Source of the DNA: an uncultured Clostridia bacterium
GTDB taxonomy: Bacteria > Bacillota > Clostridia > UBA1381
Reading direction: 5' to 3'
Assembly: GCA_944393255.1 (NCBI GenBank)
Contig: CALXZP010000010.1
Span: 1 to 64,000 of the forward strand
Length of the DNA stretch: 64,000 bases
Of the stretch, positions 47,894 to 56,785 are shown in pieces. Made by a program: the position numbers and the translations under genes. The stretch's first letter is position 1. Every line of letters starts with the position of its first letter. The notes under the pieces were generated by a model. The model was given only the letters and a program-made list of their open reading frames with translations. It was not told the origin of the DNA and made no database searches.

Positions 47894-48772
47894 ATGGACA
47901 AATTAGTAAGAGGAAACAGCACAGACGGCTCGATCCGTGTTTTCTCGGCTATAACTACAGATACCGTAAATGAGGCGCACAGAATACACTCATCCTCAGC
48001 GACCGCCTCGGCCGCGCTCGGAAGGCTGCTCACTGCTGCGGCGATGATGGGAGCGCAGCTGAAAAACGACACGGATTCGGTCACGCTGCAAATAAACGGC
48101 GATGGTCCGCTGGGCGTCATGATAGCCGTTACCGACAGCAATTCGCACGTTCGCGGCTATGCGTCAAACCCGAAAGCAGATCTTCCGCCCAACGCCAAGG
48201 GCAAGCTCGACGTAGGCGGCGCTGTCGGCGGCGGATTTCTGAGCGTTATCCGCGATCTGGGGCTCAAGGAGCCGTACATAGGCAGAACGCCGCTGATAAG
48301 CGGAGAGATAGCTGAAGATCTGACATACTATTATGCAAAGAGCGAACAGATACCCACGGCGGTAGCGCTCGGCGTACTCGTCGATACCGACCTTTCCGTA
48401 AAAGCTGCGGGAGGATATATGATCCAGCTCATGCCGGAGGCTTCCGAGGAAACAGCCGAACGTCTCACGAAGATAGTTGAGACTGCGCCGCCCGTAACGG
48501 ATATGATAACAAGCGGCATGAGCGCGGAGGATATAGCCTTTGCAGTCACCAACGGATTTGACATGCTGCTTGAAAACAGCTGTCCCGACCCCGCATACGA
48601 ATGCAAATGCTCGCGCGAACGTATGGAGCGCGCGCTCATCTCTATCGGGAAGCAGGAGATACGCGAAATAATAGACGAGCAGGGCGGAGCCGAAATGGGC
48701 TGCCAGTTCTGCGATAAAGTATATAAATTCAGCCGTGAGGAGCTTGAGGCTCTTTATGAAAAGGCTAAATAA
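47894..48772 (+). CDS. hslO: Hsp33 redox-regulated chaperone
   Basis: A 292-residue cytosolic holdase that is activated by oxidation. The zinc-binding C-terminus has C-x-C (ECKCSRERM) and C-x2-C (GCQFCDKVY) separated by about 30 residues. The N-terminal domain has SSATASAALGRLLTAAAMMG and INGDGPLG. The open frame starts at 47810, but the ATG at 47894 has GAAAGGA upstream and begins the typical MDKLVRG. First gene before the glycosyltransferase set. Confidence 0.95.
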   Translation: MDKLVRGNSTDGSIRVFSAITTDTVNEAHRIHSSSATASAALGRLLTAAAMMGAQLKNDTDSVTLQINGDGPLGVMIAVTDSNSHVRGYASNPKADLPPNAKGKLDVGGAVGGGFLSVIRDLGLKEPYIGRTPLISGEIAEDLTYYYAKSEQIPTAVALGVLVDTDLSVKAAGGYMIQLMPEASEETAERLTKIVETAPPVTDMITSGMSAEDIAFAVTNGFDMLLENSCPDPAYECKCSRERMERALISIGKQEIREIIDEQGGAEMGCQFCDKVYKFSREELEALYEKAK

Positions 48773-48795
48773 TAAGGAGAACAGAGGTAAATAAG

Positions 48796-49755
48796 ATGGA
48801 CAAGAAGATCAAAGCTTACGTAGTACTTCCCTGTTACAACGAAGAGGAAGTCCTTCATGAAACGTGCAGACAGCTTTTGGGCGTTTTCGATGAAATGAAG
48901 TCGGAAGGACTTATAACCGATTCAAGCCGTATCGTCTTTGTTGACGACGGCAGCAGGGACAGAACATGGCCCATTATCGACGAGCTGCAGGAGCAGTATA
49001 AAGAGGTAGAAGGAGTTAAGCTCGCGCATAACGTCGGACACCAGAACGCACTGTTCGGCGGACTGATGACGGTGCGCGGCGAATGCGACTGCGCTATATC
49101 TATAGACGCCGATCTGCAGGATGATATCCACGTCATACCCGACATGATACGCAAATTCCGCGACGAGGGCTGTGAAATAGTTTACGGCGTGCGCAGCAAG
49201 CGCGACACAGACACATTTTTCAAGCGAACCACCGCTCTCGGCTTTTATAAGATCATGAAGGTCATGGGCGTGGACATGGTATACAACCATGCCGATTACC
49301 GGCTCATGGGCAGCCGCGCGCTCGAGGGGCTTTCCGAATTTAAGGAACGCAACCTGTTCCTGCGCGGAATGGTGCCTCTTATAGGCTATAAGTCCGGCTG
49401 CGTTTACTATGAGAGGAACGAGCGTTTTGCCGGGGAGTCAAAATACCCGCTCAAAAAGATGATCTCGTTCGCTTTCGACGGTATAACGTCTTTCAGTATA
49501 AATCCCATACGCATGATCTCCACGGTCGGCACACTCGCATGTATATTCGCCGTGATAATGGCCGTATACGCTATAGTTCAGAAGATACTCGGCCACGCCG
49601 GCTCCGGCTGGGCGTCGCTTATGTGCTCGATATGGTTCATAGGCGGACTTCAGCTGTTAGGAGTAGGGCTTATAGGCGAATATATCGGAAAGATGTACAA
49701 GGAGGTAAAGCGCAGACCGCGCTATATTGTAGAAAAATATACCGGAAAGGAATAA
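48796..49755 (+). CDS. GT2 family, GtrB/DPM-like polyprenyl-phosphate glycosyltransferase
   Basis: A 319-residue membrane-bound transferase. The GT-A domain has VVLPCYNEEEVL, FVDDGSRDRT and the metal motif SIDADLQDD. Two C-terminal membrane segments lie near 232-256 and 270-292. Such enzymes make undecaprenyl-phosphate sugar on the inner face for use by outer-face GT-C enzymes. Followed after 7 bases by a second, similar enzyme. Sugar unknown. Confidence 0.88.
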   Translation: MDKKIKAYVVLPCYNEEEVLHETCRQLLGVFDEMKSEGLITDSSRIVFVDDGSRDRTWPIIDELQEQYKEVEGVKLAHNVGHQNALFGGLMTVRGECDCAISIDADLQDDIHVIPDMIRKFRDEGCEIVYGVRSKRDTDTFFKRTTALGFYKIMKVMGVDMVYNHADYRLMGSRALEGLSEFKERNLFLRGMVPLIGYKSGCVYYERNERFAGESKYPLKKMISFAFDGITSFSINPIRMISTVGTLACIFAVIMAVYAIVQKILGHAGSGWASLMCSIWFIGGLQLLGVGLIGEYIGKMYKEVKRRPRYIVEKYTGKE

Positions 49756-49762
49756 GGGACGG

Positions 49763-50728
49763 ATGACTATGGAATTGATAAGCATAATCGTTCCTTGCTA
49801 TAACGAGGAAGAAACTATTCCGATATTTTACAACACAGTATCAGGCGTATCATCACAGATGAATAAAAAATACGGAGTGGTTTTCGAATATATATTTGTA
49901 GATGACGGCTCATCAGATAACACACTCAAGATAGTCAAATCTCTTGCAGAAAATGACGATAGGGTAAAATATATATCCTTTTCGCGCAATTTTGGAAAAG
50001 AAGCTGCATTGCTCGCAGGTCTTGAGCAGGCATCCGGCGAGCTCACCGCCGTTATGGACGCCGACCTTCAGGATCCACCTGAGCTTTTGGAAGAGATGTA
50101 TACTGCAATAAAAAACGATGGCTTTGACTGTGCCGCTGCACGGCGCACCTCGAGAAAAGGAGAACCGCCTGTTCGCTCTTTCTTTGCAAAGCTCTTCTAT
50201 AAACTGATAAATAAAATATCAAATGCCGAAATAACAGACGGCGCACGCGATTACCGTCTTATGAAACGGTGTGTTATAGACGCAATATTATCTATGAGAG
50301 AATTCAACCGCTTCTCCAAGGGAATATTCGGCTGGGTAGGCTTCAAAACAAAATGGATAGAGTATACTCACACAGACCGAGCGGCCGGTCAGACAAAATG
50401 GTCTTTCTGGAAGCTTTTAATATACTCGATCGACGGTATAGTTGCATTTTCCACAATCCCGCTCTCTATCGCGGCATTTGCCGGTATACTGTTCTGCTTC
50501 GCAGCATTCGTTATGATATTGGTGATAATAATAAAAACGATCATATGGGGCGATCCTGTAGCAGGATATCCATCTCTGGTATGTATACTGTTCCTTGTTT
50601 CCGGTGTACAAATGTTCACTATAGGGATACTCGGTCAGTACATATCCAAATCATATATGGAAACAAAACGCAGACCGCATTATATAATACGTGAAACAAA
50701 TAATAACACAGTGAAAGGACATCCGTAA
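49763..50728 (+). CDS. GT2 family, GtrB/DPM-like polyprenyl-phosphate glycosyltransferase (second copy)
   Basis: A 321-residue relative of the preceding protein: IIVPCYNEEETIP, FVDDGSSDNT, VMDADLQDPPEL, RAAGQTKWSFWKL, then two membrane segments near 235-260 and 270-292. The divergence suggests a different sugar donor or acceptor. Start may be at 49763 or two codons later. Its stop is one base before the next start. Confidence 0.88.
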   Translation: MTMELISIIVPCYNEEETIPIFYNTVSGVSSQMNKKYGVVFEYIFVDDGSSDNTLKIVKSLAENDDRVKYISFSRNFGKEAALLAGLEQASGELTAVMDADLQDPPELLEEMYTAIKNDGFDCAAARRTSRKGEPPVRSFFAKLFYKLINKISNAEITDGARDYRLMKRCVIDAILSMREFNRFSKGIFGWVGFKTKWIEYTHTDRAAGQTKWSFWKLLIYSIDGIVAFSTIPLSIAAFAGILFCFAAFVMILVIIIKTIIWGDPVAGYPSLVCILFLVSGVQMFTIGILGQYISKSYMETKRRPHYIIRETNNNTVKGHP

Positions 50729-50729
50729 A

Positions 50730-52022
50730 ATGCTTATTTCTTTTCTGTCAAGTATTCTTATATGGGGAGCCGCAGCAGTGCTTATCGTGCGCATACTCTC
50801 CGCCTCCGGGCTTAGCACAGGCAGAAGCAAGACTGTTTCTGTCCTTACCGCTGACAGAGCGCTCGGCGGCGGCTTTGAGGTAACTACGGCTGACACGGCA
50901 AAGGTCTTTGGCATAGCCATGGCTTTCAGAGCGGCAGTATTCCTTATCTCGATATGCGCGATATACCTTTTTAAGGATCATGATTTTTCATGGAAGGATC
51001 TATGGAACACATATCTTCAATGGGACGCAAATAACTATCAGCGAATAGCGATAGGCGGCTACACATACCATACGGAGAACGGCGATTTTACGACTCTCGC
51101 CTTCTTTCCTCTCTATCCGTGGATGATACGCGCGCTGACGCTGATACTGCGCAGCGAGATAATAAGCGGTATCGTTCTTTCAGCGCTGCTGTACGCCGGT
51201 TCCTGCTGCTATATGTATAAGCTTATGGCAATGGACTACAGCAGAGCCTCTGCTGTACGCGCGATCATATATATGTCGGTATTTCCGCACGCGCTGTTCT
51301 TCGGGGTTATGATGAATGAAAGCACGCTGCTCTTTATGTCAATGGCGTCTCTCTATTATATACGTAAGCATGACTGGATGAAAGCCGGCATATTCGGCGC
51401 TCTGGCGGCGCTTTCAAGGATGGCGGGTATCCTTCTCGCGATCCCGGCAGCTGTAGAGTGGCTTGAGCACTACGAAATATTTGGCAAGCTCAAGGAGAAA
51501 AGGATAGGCGAAGTATGGAGGCTTTTTTATTCAAAAGGCTTATGGATATTTCTTATGCTGCTGGGTACGGGAATATATCTTTTCTGCAACTTCAAGGTCA
51601 CCGGAGATTGGTTTAAGTTCCTCGAATATCAGGATAAATACTGGTCGAACGGCTCATGTTATTTCGGTACAGGGATAGCCGGCATATTTGACCGCGCCGT
51701 TACTGAAACAAACTTTACTAAGTTCGCTATATGGATCCCGGAGGCAGTGTCGATAGCCTTTGTTACAGCAGCACTTATATACGGACTGAGAAGAAACAGA
51801 AATATGTATTCAGCATATCTGCTTATATATATAATAATAAATACCGGCTTCGACTGGCCGATAAGCATAGCGCGGTATATGACCTGCGCTGCACCGGCAT
51901 TCATGTTCCTCTCTGATTTTTCGGAACGCCATAAATGGACGGAGCCGCTTATAACGGCTTCTATGGCGGTCGCAATGGGAGTTTATCTAACAGCATACTT
52001 TATGTCGAAGCAAATTCTGTGA
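50730..52022 (+). CDS. PIG-V-like polytopic mannosyltransferase (GT-C)
   Basis: A 430-residue protein with about ten membrane spans. The loop LQWDANNYQRIAIGGY, then AFFPLYPWMIR, and ALSRMAGILL resemble bacterial relatives of GPI mannosyltransferase PIG-V. The Asp in the first outer loop is the usual GT-C acid. It likely takes a lipid-linked sugar and adds it to an extracytoplasmic glycan. Acceptor unknown. It follows the GT2 gene at one base. Confidence 0.8.
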   Translation: MLISFLSSILIWGAAAVLIVRILSASGLSTGRSKTVSVLTADRALGGGFEVTTADTAKVFGIAMAFRAAVFLISICAIYLFKDHDFSWKDLWNTYLQWDANNYQRIAIGGYTYHTENGDFTTLAFFPLYPWMIRALTLILRSEIISGIVLSALLYAGSCCYMYKLMAMDYSRASAVRAIIYMSVFPHALFFGVMMNESTLLFMSMASLYYIRKHDWMKAGIFGALAALSRMAGILLAIPAAVEWLEHYEIFGKLKEKRIGEVWRLFYSKGLWIFLMLLGTGIYLFCNFKVTGDWFKFLEYQDKYWSNGSCYFGTGIAGIFDRAVTETNFTKFAIWIPEAVSIAFVTAALIYGLRRNRNMYSAYLLIYIIINTGFDWPISIARYMTCAAPAFMFLSDFSERHKWTEPLITASMAVAMGVYLTAYFMSKQIL

Positions 52023-52039
52023 TAACGGAGGTGTAACGA

Positions 52040-53278
52040 TTGAAAAATAATACGGCAAGATCACCGCTTCCGGCAAATCCGGCTGCGGAATACGGCAGTC
52101 TTGCGGCGGTATGCCTCGCGGCAGCCGCGGCACTGTTTATAATATGGACATTCACCGGAAAATGGCCCTGGATCTCTCAGCCTTATAATTCGTACATACT
52201 GCAGGCTCAGTCCTGGCTAGACGGCAGGCTTGACCTCGGTCAAAATTATTCGCATCTTGAGATAGCGGTATTCGACGGGAAATACTATATAAGCTTTCCG
52301 CCGTTCCCGTCGTATCTCATGCTTCCGTTCGTGCTTATAGGCTGGGATACCTGCGATGGGTTTATCGCATTTGTATCGGCTATGGCAGCAGCGGCTTACG
52401 CATTTAAGATACTTGAACATTTCGGTATAGAAAAGGACAGAGCCGTATTTTTCTCACTGTTTTTAACAGTCGGCTCCAACTGGCTTTTTACGGCTCAGGT
52501 GGCATGGGTATGGTTTATAGCCCAGAATATGGCGTTCACGCTCTCGCTTATGGCTGTATACTATGCTCTTAAAGGGAAAGCAGGTATGTCCCTGTTCGTT
52601 TGGGCATGCGCAGTCGGCTGCCGTCCGTTTCAGGCAGTATATATCCCCGTACTGCTGTATCTCATATACAGAGCGCATATGACTGAATACCCCGGGGATA
52701 AGTCGGCAGATATAATAAAAAAGCGATGGACGGCGCTCATACCTATGGCGGCGGTCGCAGTTTCGTATATGGCGCTCAACCTCGCCCGGTTCGGAGACCC
52801 GCTCGAGTTCGGACACAACTACCTTCCTGAGTTTACCGAAGCAGAAAACGGACAGTTCCACCTGTCATACATATTCGATAATCTGCCTTCGCTTTTCAGA
52901 CTTCCGGATGTATCGTTCAGCGAGGCATGGGAATATCAGGCATTCAACGGAACATGCATGTTTATAGTAAGTCCTGTATTTATATCATATACCGTATATA
53001 CGGCACGGTATATTGCAAAAACCAAAGGTTCCGGACGTATACTTCCAGTAATTATCGCCGCTGCGATAATTGCACAGCTGATAGTTATAACGGCACATAA
53101 AACAATGGGCGGTTCGCAGTTCGGGAATCGGTATACAAACGACGTACTGCCCATGGCATTCCTGGGTCTGGCGCTGTCATTGCCCAAGGACGGCAAATGG
53201 GACAAATACAACTATATTCTGTTCGTGATAGGTCTCACGCTGAACGCTGTCGGCTCAGTGCTGTATTACGCGCAATGA
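52040..53278 (+). CDS. Polytopic membrane protein, putative GT-C glycosyltransferase
   Basis: A 412-residue protein with about nine or ten spans. TTG start after CGGAGG. The first outer loop has SYILQAQSWLDGRLDLGQNY and YISFPPFPSYLMLP, which resembles dolichol-type GT-C enzymes (PMT/ArnT-like), but no family is certain. Last gene of the set; ends at the terminator 53281-53314. Operon context suggests work on the same surface glycan. Confidence 0.7.
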   Translation: MKNNTARSPLPANPAAEYGSLAAVCLAAAAALFIIWTFTGKWPWISQPYNSYILQAQSWLDGRLDLGQNYSHLEIAVFDGKYYISFPPFPSYLMLPFVLIGWDTCDGFIAFVSAMAAAAYAFKILEHFGIEKDRAVFFSLFLTVGSNWLFTAQVAWVWFIAQNMAFTLSLMAVYYALKGKAGMSLFVWACAVGCRPFQAVYIPVLLYLIYRAHMTEYPGDKSADIIKKRWTALIPMAAVAVSYMALNLARFGDPLEFGHNYLPEFTEAENGQFHLSYIFDNLPSLFRLPDVSFSEAWEYQAFNGTCMFIVSPVFISYTVYTARYIAKTKGSGRILPVIIAAAIIAQLIVITAHKTMGGSQFGNRYTNDVLPMAFLGLALSLPKDGKWDKYNYILFVIGLTLNAVGSVLYYAQ

Positions 53279-53280
53279 TA

Positions 53281-53314
53281 ACAAAAAAAGCATCCCGGCG
53301 GATGCTTTTTTTGT
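53281..53314. terminator. Bidirectional terminator between glycan operon and folE
   Basis: ACAAAAAAAGCATCC/GGATGCTTTTTTTGT around a CGGC loop, T-tracts on both strands. Confidence 0.92.
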
Positions 53315-53892
53315 TATCTCAGTAAATTATATACCTCGTTCCTCAGCTCGTGATCGGTATCGAACAGCCCGCGTATCGCGCTCGTTCGTGTTTTCGCGCC
53401 TCGCGATCTTATCCCGCGCGCCGTCATGCAGCTGTGCTCGCCCTCGACTATGACTATAACATCCTCTGTGCCGCACACCTTCTGTATTATCTCGGCTATG
53501 TCAGAGCATATGCGCTCCTGCAGCTGGAGCCGCTTGCAGACCATGTCGCATATACGCGCTATCTTTGAAAGACCTATGACCCGTCCGTTCGGGATATATC
53601 CGACATGGCATTTCATATTATACATAAGCGCCAGATGATGCTCACAGTAGCTGAACACCTCTATATCCTTTACAAGCACAAGATCGCTTGAGCTCACGTC
53701 TTCAAAGCATTTGCCGAACATCTCCGCTATCTCATCGTTCGTATAGCGCATACCCTCAAATACCTCGCCGTACATCCTTGCGACCCTGTCCGGCGTCTCT
53801 TTGAGCCCCTCCCTGTCGGGATCGTCGCCCAGCTCCGTTATTATAGTGCGTATCGCTTCTTTTATCTTTTCGTGGTCAAAGCTTTTTTTCAT
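53314..53892 (-). CDS. folE: GTP cyclohydrolase I
   Basis: A 192-residue enzyme that converts GTP to dihydroneopterin triphosphate for folate. Zinc ligands are in [13 protein letters not shown] and [28 protein letters not shown] and QLQERI are family marks. An upstream in-frame ATG at 53928 lies inside coaX; the ATG at 53892 starts [10 protein letters not shown] and lies one base after the coaX stop, with GGAG 10 bases ahead. Confidence 0.96.
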   Translation of the reverse strand: MKKSFDHEKIKEAIRTIITELGDDPDREGLKETPDRVARMYGEVFEGMRYTNDEIAEMFGKCFEDVSSSDLVLVKDIEVFSYCEHHLALMYNMKCHVGYIPNGRVIGLSKIARICDMVCKRLQLQERICSDIAEIIQKVCGTEDVIVIVEGEHSCMTARGIRSRGAKTRTSAIRGLFDTDHELRNEVYNLLR

Positions 53893-53893
53893 C

Positions 53894-54676
53894 TCAGTTT
53901 TTCTCCGATCTTTCCTTATTCTTTTCATATAGGATCATAAGTCCCTTCAAAAGGAGGTCGTCATCAAAGATTATCTCCCTGCGGCAAAGCGGCGTTACAA
54001 CGCCCGCAAGACCGCCCGTTGCGACAACGGTGCATTTCTCACCGAGTTCTTCCTCTATCCTCTCTATCATCCCGTCTATGCCGCAGGCGGTGAAAAGCAT
54101 GATGCCGTTATTCATGCACTCCGGCGAATTCCTGCCTATCACGCGCTTAGGCGGCTCCAGCGAGACCTTCGGCAGCTGCGCCGCTCCGCTTACCAGAGCC
54201 TCAAGGGATGTGCGCATTCCGGGGATTATATCCGTGCCCAGATAGCTGTGATCCCTATCCACCACGGACATGGTAGTGGCCGTACCCATATCTATTATAA
54301 TGAGCGGCAGTTCATAATAGTGTATTCCCGCTACCGCATCGACCACCAGATCGCTGCCGAGCTGCGCCGGATTATCCGTGAGTATTTTCAGCCCCGTTTT
54401 TATGCCCGGTCCGACGATTATAGGCTCGGTATGGATAAGCTTGCGTATCGCACGCCTGAATATCCCGGTTACCGACGGAACGACCGACGACATTACCGCA
54501 CCCTCTATACGGCCGGTATCCGTTTTGTGTATCTCAAAAATATTTTTAAGCTGTATAGCATATTCAAGATCGGTCGCACGGTGATCCGTCGAAACTCTTT
54601 CGTTAAACAATATCTTATCCTTTTCAATACAGCCTATAACTATATTGGTGTTTCCAACATCTATGGCAAGTATCAT
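53894..54676 (-). CDS. coaX: Type III pantothenate kinase
   Basis: A 260-residue enzyme of coenzyme A synthesis, ATP-dependent phosphorylation of pantothenate. Motifs: [54 protein letters not shown] and GGLAG. The start is taken at 54676 (GAGG upstream and [10 protein letters not shown] as in the family) rather than 54694. Operon with folE. Confidence 0.94.
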   Translation of the reverse strand: MILAIDVGNTNIVIGCIEKDKILFNERVSTDHRATDLEYAIQLKNIFEIHKTDTGRIEGAVMSSVVPSVTGIFRRAIRKLIHTEPIIVGPGIKTGLKILTDNPAQLGSDLVVDAVAGIHYYELPLIIIDMGTATTMSVVDRDHSYLGTDIIPGMRTSLEALVSGAAQLPKVSLEPPKRVIGRNSPECMNNGIMLFTACGIDGMIERIEEELGEKCTVVATGGLAGVVTPLCRREIIFDDDLLLKGLMILYEKNKERSEKN

Positions 54677-54722
54677 AGCAAACATCCTCTTCACTGAATT
54701 AATATTAGCTCATCACAACATA

Positions 54723-54751
54723 AGTATAGCACGTTTTCCCCGGTTTTGCAA
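54723..54751 (-). promoter_or_regulatory. coaX-folE promoter
   Basis: On the minus strand TTGCAA (54746-54751), 17 bases, TATACT (54723-54728). The -35 and spacer lie inside the palindrome 54739-54762. Confidence 0.75.
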
Positions 54752-54769
54752 GCAAAACCGGGATTTTTT
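54739..54769 (+). terminator. Palindrome over coaX promoter, terminator-like on + strand
   Basis: CCCGGTTTTGC, AA, GCAAAACCGGG: 11-base perfect arms, followed on the plus strand by ATTTTTT. No plus-strand gene ends here. It may terminate antisense transcripts or serve as an operator, as it covers the -35 of coaX. The stretch 54770-54921 shows no gene. Confidence 0.55.
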
Positions 54770-54921
54770 AATGCATATAGCCCGTGCAAGTCTCTCAGAC
54801 AGGGGATATCCTTCATCATTTCAACGAAAAATATGATGTGCCGAGAAACCGGCATTACCTCTGCCGGCATAGCTTTCAGACTTCGCTTAAAACCGGCAAA
54901 TGCATTGCCGCTATGCAAAAG

Positions 54922-54953
54922 ATCCCCGGCTCTGCACCGCGGAGACCGGGGAT
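54922..54953 (-). terminator. ridA terminator
   Basis: ATCCCCGG/CCGGGGAT stem just after the ridA stop codon on the minus strand, followed by CTTTTGC; short T-tail. Confidence 0.65.
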
Positions 54954-54959
54954 AATGTC

Positions 54960-55331
54960 TTAAAGCTCTGCTATTGCTTCGACCTCGAGCAAAACTTCCT
55001 TCGGGAGTCTTGCCACCTCAACGCAGGAGCGCGCCGGGAACGGCTCTGTGAAATATTTTGCGTATATCTCGTTTATCTTCCCGAAATCGTCCATATTCTT
55101 TATGAACACAGTGGTTTTTATAACATTTTCAATACTTCCTCCGGCAGCCGCGATCAGGTTCTTCACATTCGTGAGCGCCTGCTCCGCCTGAGCCTCCACT
55201 CCCTCGGGAATAATGCCCGTTTCCGGATCCAGAGGGATCTGTCCGGAACAGAATAATGTACTGCCTGATATGATCGCCTGAGAATACGGTCCTATCGCCG
55301 ACGGAGCCTTGTCCGTTGATATCTGTTTCAT
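54960..55331 (-). CDS. ridA: RidA-family enamine/imine deaminase
   Basis: A 123-residue protein that hydrolyses reactive enamines from PLP enzymes such as threonine dehydratase. Motifs: KAPSAIGPYSQAI, LFCSGQIPLDPETG, QAEQALTNVKNLIAAAG, and the Arg-containing ARSCVEVARLPKEVLLEVE. Full length. Promoter at 55405-55433. Confidence 0.95.
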   Translation of the reverse strand: MKQISTDKAPSAIGPYSQAIISGSTLFCSGQIPLDPETGIIPEGVEAQAEQALTNVKNLIAAAGGSIENVIKTTVFIKNMDDFGKINEIYAKYFTEPFPARSCVEVARLPKEVLLEVEAIAEL

Positions 55332-55404
55332 TTATAAGTCATTCCTTTCTTACAGGGGCTTTAGCCCCGCAGTTTATTTTGACACCGGTTTCCGGTCTAA
55401 ATAC

Positions 55405-55433
55405 ATTTTACTACAAACCGAACGATATATCAA
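55405..55433 (-). promoter_or_regulatory. ridA promoter
   Basis: On the minus strand TTGATA (55428-55433), 17 bases, TAAAAT (55405-55410). The leader holds a small GGGGC/GCCCC hairpin (55355-55368) just ahead of the ribosome site. Confidence 0.65.
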
Positions 55434-55455
55434 GCAGTAATCTCGTTTTTTTTAC

Positions 55456-56397
55456 TCAAAACCCTATGCTTTCCGCACAATCCTTCAGCATTTTTCCGCT
55501 CCCGCGCAGTCCTGCCATTTCGCTTTCGGAAAATCCGACCTCCGGGATCCAGCCGACACCCTCGCCGCAGACCTTTGCCGGAACGCTCAGCGCTATATCC
55601 GAAAGTCCGTACTGACCGTCGAGCACGCCCGAGACGGTGAGCATTGAGTTCTCTTCACCGGCTATACATGAGGTTATGCGCTTCACCGCAAGGGCTATCG
55701 CGTAAAACGTCGCTCCCTTCTTTTCAATTATCTCATATGCCGAATTTTTCACGGCGTTATACATCCTGTCCCGATCCGCCTCCGTGCATTTTCCGGTCTG
55801 TGCGGCAAACTCGTCCATCGTCATTCCTGCGATATTCGTTACGCTCCACGCCGCCACCTCGCTGTCGCCGTGCTCGCCTATTATATAGGTATGGCATGAC
55901 CGCGCGTCTATACCGGTAAGCTCGGAAAGCATATACTTGAGCCGCGCCGTGTCAAGCACCGTACCGGAGCCGAGCACCTGTTTCTTAGGCAGTCCGGACA
56001 GCTTGTACGCCGTATAGGTCAGCACGTCCACCGGGTTTGAAACAACGAGCAGTATCACATCCGACGGCGCATACTTCATTATCTCGCCTATCACAGATCT
56101 GAATATCGTCACATTTTTATTGATAAGCTCGAGCCTTGTTTCTCCGGGCTTCTGGTTTGCCCCTGCGGTTATCACGATAATGTCCGCGTCCCTGCACTCT
56201 TCATAGCCGCCGCTGTAAACACAGCACGGCTTTACAAACGCTTCGCCGTGCGCCATGTCCATAGCGTCGCCCTCGGCCTTATCGCGGTTGATGTCTATGA
56301 GCACTATCTCATTGAAAACTCCGCCTGTCATTATCGCAAATGCCGATGTAGAGCCTACAAGCCCCGCGCCCACAACAACTATTTTTCCTCTGAACAT
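55456..56397 (-). CDS. ldh: L-lactate dehydrogenase
   Basis: A 313-residue NAD-dependent enzyme reducing pyruvate to L-lactate. Rossmann start KIVVVGAGLVGSTSAFA, DINRDKAEGDAMDMAHG (NAD choice Asp), coenzyme-loop TAGANQKPGETRLELINKN, VSNPVDVLTY, and the catalytic His in IIGEHGDSEVAAWS. The QKPGETR loop with Q supports lactate rather than malate dehydrogenase. Ribosome site AGGAGG. No clear promoter or Rex-type site was found upstream. Confidence 0.96.
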   Translation of the reverse strand: MFRGKIVVVGAGLVGSTSAFAIMTGGVFNEIVLIDINRDKAEGDAMDMAHGEAFVKPCCVYSGGYEECRDADIIVITAGANQKPGETRLELINKNVTIFRSVIGEIMKYAPSDVILLVVSNPVDVLTYTAYKLSGLPKKQVLGSGTVLDTARLKYMLSELTGIDARSCHTYIIGEHGDSEVAAWSVTNIAGMTMDEFAAQTGKCTEADRDRMYNAVKNSAYEIIEKKGATFYAIALAVKRITSCIAGEENSMLTVSGVLDGQYGLSDIALSVPAKVCGEGVGWIPEVGFSESEMAGLRGSGKMLKDCAESIGF

Positions 56398-56542
56398 GAT
56401 AATTTACCTCCTGTAATATGAATTGCTGTATGATTGCACATTTATTATGCCACGTATTTTGCCGAATTTTCCATTAAAATAAGCGTTTGGTCAAATAATT
56501 TTATTCAATTCCACAAAATGCTTGAACGCTCATAAAAAAACA

Positions 56543-56571
56543 TTGACAAAGCGCAAAAAATATTGTATTAT
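56543..56571 (+). promoter_or_regulatory. leuA promoter
   Basis: TTGACA (56543-56548), 17 bases, TATTAT (56566-56571). Confidence 0.85.
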
Positions 56572-56608
56572 ATTTTTATAGAATATAAAATTGCTGAGGT
56601 GCATATTT

Positions 56609-56665
56609 ATGAAAACGAATATACATATATCTGCACAAATGAATACTCTGCTACTAACAGACTGA
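56609..56665 (+). CDS. leu leader peptide with three consecutive Leu codons
   Basis: 18 codons with GAGGT ribosome site; CTG CTA CTA at 56648-56656, then Thr-Asp-stop. Leucine starvation would stall a ribosome on these codons. The stop lies in the first arm of hairpin 1 (AGACTGA). It precedes leuA and an attenuator, the classic arrangement for amino acid controlled operons. Confidence 0.85.
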   Translation: MKTNIHISAQMNTLLLTD

Positions 56666-56740
56666 ACCGGCAATGTGGTCGTCAGTCTTTTTCCCGCGTT
56701 CAGCGCGGTATTGTCGAACCACAAACGGTTCGATTTTTTT
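56659..56740 (+). terminator. leuA attenuator (1:2, 2:3 and 3:4 structures)
   Basis: Hairpin 1:2 pairs AGACTGA (56659-56665) with TCAGTCT (56682-56688). The antiterminator 2:3 pairs GTGGTCG (56675-56681) with CGAACCAC (56715-56722). The terminator 3:4 pairs TCGAACC (56714-56720) with GGTTCGA (56727-56733), followed by seven T. The 2:3 and 3:4 forms exclude each other. Confidence 0.85.
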
Positions 56741-56785
56741 GTTATTAGGAATAAATTTATAAGACATATATGAGGAGGGTCAGCT

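Noticed and set aside
55332-55455. Riboswitch in the ridA leader
   Set aside because: Only two short hairpins are present; no known aptamer core was recognised.
56572-56785. T-box leader before leuA
   Set aside because: No specifier loop or conserved T-box core was seen; the short Leu-rich ORF and paired arms explain the region.
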